From: Nocardioides sp. Root682
GTDB lineage: Bacteria; Actinomycetota; Actinomycetes; Propionibacteriales; Nocardioidaceae
Direction of reading: 5' to 3'
DNA length: 64,000 nt
Assembly: GCF_001427795.1 (NCBI RefSeq)
Contig: NZ_LMHJ01000001.1
Coordinates: 1,823,664 to 1,887,663 of the forward strand
Below, piece after piece: positions 8,414 through 15,642 of the stretch (positions within the stretch are counted from its first letter, which is position 1; the number at the start of each line of letters is the position of its first letter). The notes under the pieces are model-generated. The model was given only the letters and a program-made list of their open reading frames with translations, ran no database searches and was not told the origin of the DNA. Position numbers and translations under genes: made by a program.

Positions 8414-9310
8414 TCAGAACTGCTGACCGGTGAGGCGCTCATAGGCCTCGAGGTACTTCGACCGGGTCAGGTCGATGACCTCCTGGGGCAGCGCGGGCGG
8501 CGCCTCCCCGGACGCCTTGTCCCAGCCGGACCCGGCGGACGACAGCCACTTGCGGATGACGTCCTTGTCGTACGACGGCGTCGGCTGGCCCGGCACCCAC
8601 AGGTCAGCGGGCCAGAACCGGCTCGAGTCGGGCGTGAGCACCTCGTCGGCGAGCACGACCGTGCCGTCCGGGCGGGACCCGAACTCGAACTTCGTGTCGG
8701 CGAGCAGGATGCCGCGCTCGCGCGCGATCTCCTCGGCGCGGCCGTAGACCTGCAACGTCAGGTCGCGCAGCGTGGTCGCCGACGCCTCGCCGACAGTGGC
8801 CACCACGGCCTCGAACGAGACGTTCTCGTCGTGGTCGCCGAGCTCGGCCTTCGTGGCCGGGGTGAAGATCGGCGCCTCCAGCCGGCTGCCGTCGACCAGG
8901 CCCGCGGGCAGTGGGATGCCGCAGACCTCTCCGCTGGCGTCGTACTCACGAAGGCCGGAGCCGGTGAGGTAGCCGCGGGCGACGCACTCGACCGGGAACA
9001 TGGCGAGCTTCTCGCAGATCACCGCCCGACCGCGGACCGACTCGGGGACGTCGGTGGACACGATGTGGTTCGGCACGAGCTCGGCCAGCTGGTCGAACCA
9101 CCACAGCGACATCCGGGTGAGGATCTCGCCCTTGTCGGGGATCGTGGTGCCGAGCACCCAGTCGAAGGCCGAGATCCGGTCGCTCGCGACCATCAGCAGC
9201 TTGCCGAGGTGCGGTCCCTCGGTGATCTCGTAGAGGTCGCGCACCTTGCCGGAGTGCAGGTGGCGGGCTCCGGGGAGCTCGGGTGCGGGCGGGATGTTGG
9301 CGAGCGTCAC
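8414..9310 (-). CDS. purC: Phosphoribosylaminoimidazole-succinocarboxamide synthase
   Basis: 298 residues, typical for bacterial and yeast-type SAICAR synthetases of this length. It joins CAIR and aspartate with ATP to give SAICAR, step 8 of purine synthesis. Family signatures are HSGKVRDLYEI near residue 20, VASDRISAFDW near 42, ECVARGYLTGSG near 108, LADTKFEFG near 197 and LADEVLTPDSSRFW near 215. The start is GTG 9310 with TAGGCT seven bases upstream, a leaderless arrangement. It is divergent from the sulfotransferase gene. Confidence 0.97.
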   Translation of the reverse strand: MTLANIPPAPELPGARHLHSGKVRDLYEITEGPHLGKLLMVASDRISAFDWVLGTTIPDKGEILTRMSLWWFDQLAELVPNHIVSTDVPESVRGRAVICEKLAMFPVECVARGYLTGSGLREYDASGEVCGIPLPAGLVDGSRLEAPIFTPATKAELGDHDENVSFEAVVATVGEASATTLRDLTLQVYGRAEEIARERGILLADTKFEFGSRPDGTVVLADEVLTPDSSRFWPADLWVPGQPTPSYDKDVIRKWLSSAGSGWDKASGEAPPALPQEVIDLTRSKYLEAYERLTGQQF

Positions 9311-9317
9311 GGGCGAC

Positions 9318-9323
9318 AGCCTA
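9318..9323 (-). promoter_or_regulatory. -10 element of purC (leaderless)
   Basis: TAGGCT on the minus strand, seven bases before the purC GTG. Confidence 0.6.
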
Positions 9324-9376
9324 TGAGGCCCGCCGCCGATCCCGGACGGGCGCTCGCACGTTCGTTCAAATGTATC

Positions 9377-9382
9377 TAGACT
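9377..9382 (+). promoter_or_regulatory. -10 element of the sulfotransferase gene (leaderless)
   Basis: TAGACT on the plus strand, seven bases before ATG 9390, in a short A+T-richer patch. No Shine-Dalgarno sequence precedes the ATG. Confidence 0.55.
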
Positions 9383-9389
9383 GATCTAC

Positions 9390-10388
9390 ATGACTATGGA
9401 TCGGGAGCCCCGGCCTGACTTCCTGTTGGTCGGCGCCCCGAAGGCCGGCACCAGCGCCCTGCACCTCGCACTGGCGGCGCATCCTGACGTGTTCGTCACG
9501 ACGCCGAAGGAGCCGAAGTACTGGCTCTGCGAGAACGCACCGCCGCCGCACTGGAGTGGTCCCGGGGACCGTCACTCCCAGCGCGAGTGGATCTGGCAGA
9601 CCGATGCCTACTCGGACCTGTTCCGGCCCGCGCCGGTCGACGCCCTGCGCGGCGAGAGCACGCCGTTCTACCTGTGGCACCGCGGCGCCCAGCGCCGCAT
9701 CGCCGAGTCCCTGCCGGACATCAAGCTGATCGCCGTCGTCCGCGACCCGATCGACCGCGCCTACAGCAACTGGATGCACCTCTGGTCCGACGGCCTGGAG
9801 CCCGAGGCCGACTTCGAAGCCGCCTTCGCCCGCCAGGACCAGCGGATCACTGCCGGCTACGCGCCTTTCTGGCGCTACCGCGAGCTCGGCCTGTACGGCG
9901 AGCAGTTCCGCGACCTGTTCAAGCTGGTGGAGCAGTCGCGCGTCCTGGTGGTGCGGTACCGCGACATCGTCGACCAGCCCGTGCAGACGATCGATCGCGC
10001 CTGCCGCTTCCTGGGCCTTCGCGAGGGCCAGGTGGCCGAGATCCCGCGGGACAACTCACGCCCCTACGTCGCCCCCGGCTGGCGACCGCAGGTGGTCGGC
10101 CCGCTGGTCCGGGCCGGTGCGTGGGCAGGGCAGTTCGCTGCACCCGAGGTGTGGCGCGCGGCGAGCGTGCCGCTGATCGCGCGACTCCAGACCCGCGACG
10201 CACACCGTCCGTCGTTGACCTCCGAGCAGCGCGAGCGCCTGCTGCCGCACTTCGCCGACGACATCGCCCTCCTCGCCGAGCTCACCGGCGAGGACTTCTC
10301 CGACTGGTTGTCGACCCGCGACCGCGGGTCCTTCGCCGAACGGCAGGCGCGTCAGCAGAGCCAGCCAGGACTCAGCGCACCAGCGTGA
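9390..10388 (+). CDS. PAPS-dependent sulfotransferase family protein
   Basis: 332 residues. The PAPS 5'-phosphosulfate loop is at the N-terminus (LLVGAPKAGTSALH, residues 12-25) and the 3'-phosphate site is LIAVVRDPIDRAYSNWMH near residue 113, as in heparan/carbohydrate-type sulfotransferases. It should move sulfate from PAPS to a hydroxyl or amine; the acceptor is unknown. No signal peptide. ATG 9390 is favoured by the leaderless -10; ATG 9396 is an alternative. Its 3' end overlaps the convergent propeller gene by 17 bases. It lies next to an island rich in sulfatases, but on the purC side and without the island operator. Confidence 0.85.
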   Translation: MTMDREPRPDFLLVGAPKAGTSALHLALAAHPDVFVTTPKEPKYWLCENAPPPHWSGPGDRHSQREWIWQTDAYSDLFRPAPVDALRGESTPFYLWHRGAQRRIAESLPDIKLIAVVRDPIDRAYSNWMHLWSDGLEPEADFEAAFARQDQRITAGYAPFWRYRELGLYGEQFRDLFKLVEQSRVLVVRYRDIVDQPVQTIDRACRFLGLREGQVAEIPRDNSRPYVAPGWRPQVVGPLVRAGAWAGQFAAPEVWRAASVPLIARLQTRDAHRPSLTSEQRERLLPHFADDIALLAELTGEDFSDWLSTRDRGSFAERQARQQSQPGLSAPA

Positions 10389-11265
10389 CCAGGTCGTGCG
10401 CGCCGTCCGGTCGCGCCGCCTCGACGTAGAAGCGGGTCCGGCCGTCCGGGAGGGCGACCGCGCTGGCGTAGCGCCACGCACCGTCGCTGTGCGGCGACGA
10501 GAGGGGCGGTCCGTCGAGCGGGACGAGGCGGTCGCCGTCCCACGTGGCCACACCGGTGGTCTCGAACCAGTTGGACTCGGCATCGGGGCGGCCGTCGTAC
10601 AGGACGGCAGGGGGTGAACCCACTCGCCACGGGAGCACGGTGGTGACGCGGGCGCCGCGCGCATCCCACTCCCCCGCCTGCCCGGCGAGGACCTCGCCGT
10701 GATCGGTCCAGGCCAGGCCGTCAGGGCTGCGCATCAGACGCGTCGTCATCCGGTCCTCGTGGCCCGCGTCGGTCAGCGGGTGGCAACAGACGAACATCTG
10801 CCAACTGTCGGCGTGCTGCACGATGACCGGGTCCTTGACCGCCACGGTCTCGTCACCGGGCAGCACCACGCGTCGCTCGCCATGGGGGATCTCCTCCGGC
10901 GTCGCGGCGGTGAGGCTGTCGATCCACCAGTGCTTGGACCCGGGGGTCGCGCACGACAGGTACAGCCGCCATCCGATGCCCGGAACCGGCACCAGGACAG
11001 GGCGTTCGAACGATTCGCACCCGAACGCTTCACGCTGGACCTCGGCCACGGTCGTGAACTGCTCGCCGTCCCCGGACCGCGCGATCACGACACTCACACC
11101 CCGCCCCTCGGACAGGGGGCGACGCACGCGATAGGTCAGCCAGTAGGTGCCGTCGACCAGCACGGCGCTGGCCGCTCCGGCCCAGTTGCCGGCACCGGCC
11201 GCCGGCGCAGGTACGACGACCAGCGGGTCGTCGTACGTCGGAACGGAGAGGGCGCCCAGGGTCAT
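10372..11265 (-). CDS. Beta-propeller protein resembling GH43/GH32-clan glycosidases
   Basis: 297 residues, no signal peptide. The sequence shows repeated propeller blades: AVLVDGTYWLTYRVR, VVIARSGDGEQF, RPVLVPVPGIGWRLYLSCA, DPVIVQHADSWQMFVCCH, MRSPDGLAWTDHG and PPAVLYDGRPDAESNW, the pattern of five-bladed glycosidase propellers. DPVIV and the Arg/Trp pairs recall GH43/GH130-type folds, but I cannot assign the three catalytic acids, so activity is open. Start ATG 11265 is supported by TATCAT six bases upstream; a longer frame exists but runs through the promoter region. An inverted repeat (11283-11301) lies just upstream. Confidence 0.7.
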   Translation of the reverse strand: MTLGALSVPTYDDPLVVVPAPAAGAGNWAGAASAVLVDGTYWLTYRVRRPLSEGRGVSVVIARSGDGEQFTTVAEVQREAFGCESFERPVLVPVPGIGWRLYLSCATPGSKHWWIDSLTAATPEEIPHGERRVVLPGDETVAVKDPVIVQHADSWQMFVCCHPLTDAGHEDRMTTRLMRSPDGLAWTDHGEVLAGQAGEWDARGARVTTVLPWRVGSPPAVLYDGRPDAESNWFETTGVATWDGDRLVPLDGPPLSSPHSDGAWRYASAVALPDGRTRFYVEAARPDGAHDLVTLVR

Positions 11266-11271
11266 GGGGGA

Positions 11272-11277
11272 ATGATA
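11272..11277 (-). promoter_or_regulatory. -10 element of the propeller gene (leaderless)
   Basis: TATCAT on the minus strand, six bases before ATG 11265. Confidence 0.5.
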
Positions 11278-11282
11278 CTCGA

Positions 11283-11301
11283 CCAAACCACTCCAGTTTG
11301 G
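11283..11301. promoter_or_regulatory. Inverted repeat CCAAAC-N7-GTTTGG, possible operator
   Basis: A perfect six-base inverted repeat with a seven-base spacer sits in the divergent region between the propeller gene and the HIT-like gene, at about -18 to -36 of the propeller gene start. It does not match the island operator. Confidence 0.35.
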
Positions 11302-11345
11302 GGGTCGATGCTCGACGAACACGAGCCGGGTGGCACAGTGTCGCC

Positions 11346-11708
11346 ATGACGGAGTCCGCCCCGACGCGCACCGACAGCCCGACCGTTCCCGGCGACCAGG
11401 TCGTCTGGGATGACGAGATCTGGCTCCTCGCGGTCCACACGCCCGCCGCCGGCCTCGGCCTGGTCCTCCAGTCCCGCGAGGCGGAGGCACTCGGCCAGCT
11501 CGACGACGAGCACGCCTCGCAGCTGGGTCGCATCACGAACCGCCTGGTCCGGATCATCGAGCACCTGCCCGGCGCAGGCACGGTGACCCTGGGCCGGCTG
11601 CCCGGACCGCACGTCAACGTCACCTTCGAGGTCGACGGTGTCGCTCCCGGCCAGCTCCACGACGTCGCCCTCAAGCTCGCCAACTGGGGCGGCGAAGCGC
11701 GCGTCTGA
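11346..11708 (+). CDS. Short HIT-like protein
   Basis: 120 residues. The sequence WDDEIWLLAVHTPAAGLGLVLQSREAEALGQLDDEHASQLGRITNRLVRIIEHLP aligns in pattern, not in identity, with the central part of the HIT protein at 46242-46853 of this window (W, LPLVL, LDDE, RIVRAIE, LP, then a G/H-V strand); I describe it here by positions about 25-80. The nucleotide-binding His triad is lost: where the larger protein has HLHVWF this one has PHVNVTF, leaving a single His. It may be a catalytically dead HIT-fold protein. ATG 11346 was chosen over upstream starts because CACAGT lies six bases before it. The next gene follows after 47 bases. Confidence 0.6.
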   Translation: MTESAPTRTDSPTVPGDQVVWDDEIWLLAVHTPAAGLGLVLQSREAEALGQLDDEHASQLGRITNRLVRIIEHLPGAGTVTLGRLPGPHVNVTFEVDGVAPGQLHDVALKLANWGGEARV

Positions 11709-11755
11709 CGCGCCTGCTCGACCACTCGCAGCCTGACCGACCAAGGAGAATTCCC

Positions 11756-12073
11756 ATGTCTGTCGTGAAGATCAACGCCATCCACGTTCCCGAGGGTGCC
11801 GGCGCGGAGCTCGAGCAGCGCTTCGCTGCACGTGCCGGCGCGGTGGAGGGCTCCCCCGGGTTCCTCGGTTTCCAGCTGCTCCGCCCGACCGCGGGCGACG
11901 CCCGCTACTTCGTCGTGACCCAGTGGGCCGACGAGGAGTCCTTCGCGGCCTGGCGCGACGGTCAGGGCAAGGCCGCCCACGCCGACAAGCCGGGCGAGGC
12001 GCCCAAGAAGCCCGTCGCCACCGGCGCGGACCTGCTCGAGTTCGAGGTCGTGCTCGAGGTCAAGCCGGCCTGA
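11756..12073 (+). CDS. Antibiotic biosynthesis monooxygenase (ABM) domain protein
   Basis: 105 residues, one ferredoxin-like ABM domain: strand VVKINAIHVPEG, helix GAELEQRFAARAGAVEGSPG, strand FLGFQLLRPT, strand RYFVVTQWADEESFAAW. The W-x-x-x-x-x-F-x-x-W pattern is the usual signature and also fits the MhuD/IsdG/HmoA haem-degrading subgroup, so a small monooxygenase acting on haem or a polyphenol is possible. An AAGGAG sequence lies at 11742-11747, eight bases before ATG 11756. It overlaps the convergent hydrolase gene by 14 bases. Confidence 0.85.
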   Translation: MSVVKINAIHVPEGAGAELEQRFAARAGAVEGSPGFLGFQLLRPTAGDARYFVVTQWADEESFAAWRDGQGKAAHADKPGEAPKKPVATGADLLEFEVVLEVKPA

Positions 12074-13070
12074 AGCCACCGTCGGCATGAGCTCGGCGCA
12101 CGAACGTGGCGTGGACCAGCTCGCAACGTCGCGATGAGTCGGACAGGGCCGTGAGACCGGCCGCACCGTGGAAGAGATCCGGCGCGTGATGGGTGCTCAC
12201 CTCGACTCCGGCGGCAGCAAGACGTGCGGCGTGAGCGAGGTCCTGGTCCCGGAACAGGTCGAACTGCGCCGAGATCAGGTAGGTCGGAGGCAGGTGGTCG
12301 ACCCGCAGCCGCGCGGGGGACATGGCAACAAGAGCCTCCTCGTCCGGGCCGTCTCCGAAGAAGAGGTCCCGCATGACGACCGAGTCCTTGCCGGACGGCG
12401 TGCACCGGGAGTCGTGGTCCGTCGCGTAGATCACCGGGTCCGTGAAGTCCACGAGTGGGATGTTGAGCACCTGCGCCAGCAGTCCCGGTGCCGCATCCGA
12501 CTCGGCGAGATCGGCGTAGTACAGGGCGGTCATCGCCGCGGCGTGGCCACCCGCACTCTCGCCGCCCACGGACACCTTGTCCGGGTTGATGCCGAGGACC
12601 TCGGCGTGGTCGCGGACCCATTGCACGGAGGCGATGCAGTCCTCCACCGGCGTGGGGCACGGCTGCTCGGGAGCGAGCCGGTAGCCAACCGACAGCACCG
12701 GCACTCCTGACGACGCGGCGAGCCATCGGCACCGGTTGTCGTCCTGGTCGATGCTGCCGAGCCAGTAGGCACCGCCGTGGAAGTAGACATGGCATCCGTC
12801 GCTCACCTGCGCGGCCGGCCGGTACAACCTGGCCGGGATCTCCGCGCCCGCCACCGGTATCCGGTGGTCCACGACGTCGCCCCCCTCGGGCGCAGCAGCC
12901 TGGATCATGGGCGCCGCCGATCGCCACATCTCGTCGGCTGCCGCTCGGGCCTCCGCAGTCGGGACCGACGGATCGAACAGTGTGGTGTCGACCATGGCCT
13001 CGAGGATCCAGCGCAGCTCCTCGGCGACCTCACCCTGCCGACGCTCCACCGCGGTCCCGCTGCCACCCAC
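12060..13070 (-). CDS. Alpha/beta hydrolase, HSL-type carboxylesterase
   Basis: 336 residues from GTG 13070, no signal peptide. The oxyanion-hole motif is HGGAYW (98-103), the nucleophile elbow GGESAGG places Ser172, and the triad is completed by Asp271 (ISAQFDLFRDQ) and His301 (DLFHGAAG), as in hormone-sensitive-lipase-family esterases. It should cleave esters of small or medium alcohols or acids. It begins five bases after the GH3 stop and is the last gene of the GH3 transcription unit. An ATG at 12995 (MVDTT) is an alternative start. Within the island it probably removes acyl groups from an imported glycoside. Confidence 0.85.
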   Translation of the reverse strand: MGGSGTAVERRQGEVAEELRWILEAMVDTTLFDPSVPTAEARAAADEMWRSAAPMIQAAAPEGGDVVDHRIPVAGAEIPARLYRPAAQVSDGCHVYFHGGAYWLGSIDQDDNRCRWLAASSGVPVLSVGYRLAPEQPCPTPVEDCIASVQWVRDHAEVLGINPDKVSVGGESAGGHAAAMTALYYADLAESDAAPGLLAQVLNIPLVDFTDPVIYATDHDSRCTPSGKDSVVMRDLFFGDGPDEEALVAMSPARLRVDHLPPTYLISAQFDLFRDQDLAHAARLAAAGVEVSTHHAPDLFHGAAGLTALSDSSRRCELVHATFVRRAHADGGFRPA

Positions 13071-13075
13071 GAAAC

Positions 13076-15568
13076 TCAGCCGACCTCGACGGCGGTCTGC
13101 AGCTCGAGGTGGTCCAGGCTCGTGCCGACCGAGAGGTCGAAGGTGCCGGGCTCGAACCACCAAGCGCCGTCGACCCAGGCGGCGAGGCTGCGGGCCGCGA
13201 TGTCGATGTCGAGCGTGGCCTCGTCGCCGGCCTCGACCCGGACGACTCCCCAGCCAGCGAGCCAGCGCACAGGCCGCAGGACGTCGCTGGTCTCGCGGGA
13301 GGCATAGACCTGGACGACCTGCTTGCCAGCCCGGTCGCTGGTGTTCTTGAGGGTCACCCGAAGAGTGATCGGTTCGCCGGCGGCAACGGCCGTCGGGCCG
13401 GCCAGGTCCGACATCTCCCAGGTGGCGTAGCCCAGGCCGTGTCCGAAGCAGTACGCCGGCGTCCCGCCGTCGCGCAGCCAGGCCCGGTGACCGATCTCGA
13501 TGCCCTCGTCGTAGTGCACCTTGCCGTCGACCGGTCGGTCGGGGCCGATCGGAACGGACTGCTCGTCCGCCGGCCAGGTCGTGGGCAGGCGGCCACCCGG
13601 CTCCCGATCCCCGGCCAACACGTCGGCGAGCGCGGTCCCGGTCTGCTGACCCCCGAACCAGGTCAGCAGGACCGCGGCGGCCCGGTCGTGCCAGGGCATC
13701 AGCACCGGGCTGCCCGAGTTGACGACGACCACCGTGCGGGGGTTGGCGGCGAGAACGGCCTCGACCAACGCGTCCTGCCCACCGGGCAACGCGAGCGTGC
13801 TGCGGTCGAAGCCTTCACTCTCGGTCCGCGAGCTGGTCCCGACCACCACGACTGCCACCTCAGCAGCCGCGGCCGCGGCAACGGCTTCGGCCACCATCTC
13901 GGCGTCGGTGCCCGATCGGGGCGCCATACCGAGCATGATCGCGTGCACCATCGGCAGCGGTGCCGTCGTCAGGTCACAGACGACGAGCAGCTCGACGGAC
14001 TGTCCGGCCACCAGCTCGACGGGGACGCTGCTGACCGGCGGAGCAAAGATGTTGGCGGTGATGTCCGAGGTGTCCAGGTCACCGTCACCGAGGCCCACAC
14101 CGTCGATCGTGCTGTTCCGGTCGATGGCAACCACGCCGTCGATCGAGAGGGAGACCTGGCCGGCGACAGCAACACCGACGACGCAACGCTCCGTCGTCAC
14201 GGGACTGAACCGGGTCTGCATCGTGAGGGTCGTCGCGTTCTCGGGCATGGTTCCCAGCCAGGCCAGCTCTGCGCTCAACCGGACCTCCTCGAGCAGCACG
14301 CTCCCGCCTGCATCGGTGAAGACGACGTGGACGCCAGGGGTGTTCGTGACGGGGTCGTGGAGCAGCTCGCGGTCCATGGGGAAGATCTCCGTCGGCGCAG
14401 GAACGCCCATGTCGAAGGAGACCTCTGCCGCAGGGAAGTGCTGACGCAGGCCCTGGAGCGGTGAGATCACCCGTTCGGGAACCACCGTCGCACTGCCGCC
14501 CCCCTGGCTCCGGGCACAGAGCGCGTTCGGCCCGATCACGGCGATCGAGGCGGGCGCCGCCGCCCACGGCAGTTCGCCGGCATTACGCAGCAGCACCATG
14601 CTCTCCGTCCCCAGCTCGGTGACCAGGTTGAGCGGGTCGGGCGCCTCACCAGCAGTCCGGGGAGCGGGCTTCACACCGTCGAGCGCTCCCACCCGCGCCG
14701 CGAGCCGAAGGACCCGCAGGACCTTGTCGTCGATCGCCGACTCCTGCACGCGACCCTCGCGAACTGCCTCGACCAGCGCGTCGCCCCACGGGCTGAACAG
14801 ATCAGGCATCACGACGTCCTGGGCCGAGTTGGCCGAAGCGTCGGTCGTCTTGACGGCGATCCAGTCCGAGAGCACGACGCCGTCGAAGCCCCACTCGGTC
14901 TTGAGCGGATCACGGAGCAGGTCGTTCTCGCTCATCGTGGTTCCGTTGACGCCGTTGTACGCCGACATCACCACCCACGCACGCGCTTCGACGATCGCGT
15001 CCTCGAACGCCGCCAGGTAGAGCTCTCGCAGTGCTCGTTCGTCGACCTCCGAGCTCGCCGTGTTCCGCTCGACCTCGTAGTCATTGGCCACGTAGTGCTT
15101 CGGACACGCGGCCACACCGTGCGCCTGGACGCCCTCGACGTACGCCGCCGCCAACCGGGCCGTCAGCAAGGGGTCCTCGGACATCGCCTCGAAGTGACGA
15201 CCGCCGTACGGCGAACGGTGCAGGTTGATCGTGGGACCGAGCACCACGTCCGCCTCCTTGCGCAACGCTTCGCGCCCGAGCAGGTCGCCGTACCGACGCG
15301 CGACATCGACGTCCCACGTCGCCCCCAACGCGCTCCCGGACGGCAGGTTCAACGACGGATTCCGCTCATCTCCTACCTCGCCTCGCACGCCTGCCGGACC
15401 ATCCGAGAACACGATGGACCGCAGTCCGATCGACTCGTCCGCCGGCAACGTCCAGAAGTCAGCGCCGCTCAGCAACCGCACCTTCGCTGGCAGGTCGAGC
15501 AGGTCGAGCCGCTCGCGCAGCACCACCTCGAGATCGTCAAGCTGGACGGACGGCGGCACGGTCGACAT
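13076..15568 (-). CDS. Glycoside hydrolase family 3 beta-glucosidase-like enzyme
   Basis: 830 residues, full length for three-domain GH3 enzymes. The TIM barrel holds FSDGPAGVR, GPTINLHRSPYGGRHFEAMSED (split here across residues 111-132), KHYVANDYEVERN and the nucleophile Asp235 in VVLSDW; then an alpha/beta sandwich with a PA14-like insert (about 415-560: VHVVFTDAGG, VAGQVSLSIDGV) and a C-terminal fibronectin-III-like domain (VTLKNTSDRAGKQVVQVY). No signal peptide, so it acts inside the cell. ATG 15568 has GAGGAG upstream; an earlier ATG at 15595 lies in the promoter. The island operator (15601-15618) abuts its -10 TAGGTT (15593-15598). Exact sugar specificity is not readable. Confidence 0.95.
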   Translation of the reverse strand: MSTVPPSVQLDDLEVVLRERLDLLDLPAKVRLLSGADFWTLPADESIGLRSIVFSDGPAGVRGEVGDERNPSLNLPSGSALGATWDVDVARRYGDLLGREALRKEADVVLGPTINLHRSPYGGRHFEAMSEDPLLTARLAAAYVEGVQAHGVAACPKHYVANDYEVERNTASSEVDERALRELYLAAFEDAIVEARAWVVMSAYNGVNGTTMSENDLLRDPLKTEWGFDGVVLSDWIAVKTTDASANSAQDVVMPDLFSPWGDALVEAVREGRVQESAIDDKVLRVLRLAARVGALDGVKPAPRTAGEAPDPLNLVTELGTESMVLLRNAGELPWAAAPASIAVIGPNALCARSQGGGSATVVPERVISPLQGLRQHFPAAEVSFDMGVPAPTEIFPMDRELLHDPVTNTPGVHVVFTDAGGSVLLEEVRLSAELAWLGTMPENATTLTMQTRFSPVTTERCVVGVAVAGQVSLSIDGVVAIDRNSTIDGVGLGDGDLDTSDITANIFAPPVSSVPVELVAGQSVELLVVCDLTTAPLPMVHAIMLGMAPRSGTDAEMVAEAVAAAAAAEVAVVVVGTSSRTESEGFDRSTLALPGGQDALVEAVLAANPRTVVVVNSGSPVLMPWHDRAAAVLLTWFGGQQTGTALADVLAGDREPGGRLPTTWPADEQSVPIGPDRPVDGKVHYDEGIEIGHRAWLRDGGTPAYCFGHGLGYATWEMSDLAGPTAVAAGEPITLRVTLKNTSDRAGKQVVQVYASRETSDVLRPVRWLAGWGVVRVEAGDEATLDIDIAARSLAAWVDGAWWFEPGTFDLSVGTSLDHLELQTAVEVG

Positions 15569-15600
15569 GGCACTCCTCGGTTCGATGGAGACCACAACCT

Positions 15601-15618
15601 ACCAACCGAGTAGTAGGT
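15601..15618. promoter_or_regulatory. Island operator 1 (GH3 promoter)
   Basis: ACCAAC-CGAGTA-GTAGGT. On the minus strand it reads ACCTAC-N6-GTTGGT and its last T is the first base of the -10 TAGGTT for the GH3-esterase unit. One of six related sites in the island. Confidence 0.75.
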
Positions 15619-15642
15619 AGGCTAGCCCTTCGTTGAGCTTTC

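Noticed and set aside
6734..9379. An 881-codon open frame on the plus strand opposite fadD and purC
   Set aside because: It is a shadow of high-GC codon use; the minus-strand frames contain clear FadD and PurC motifs, while this one has charged low-complexity sequence and no family signature.
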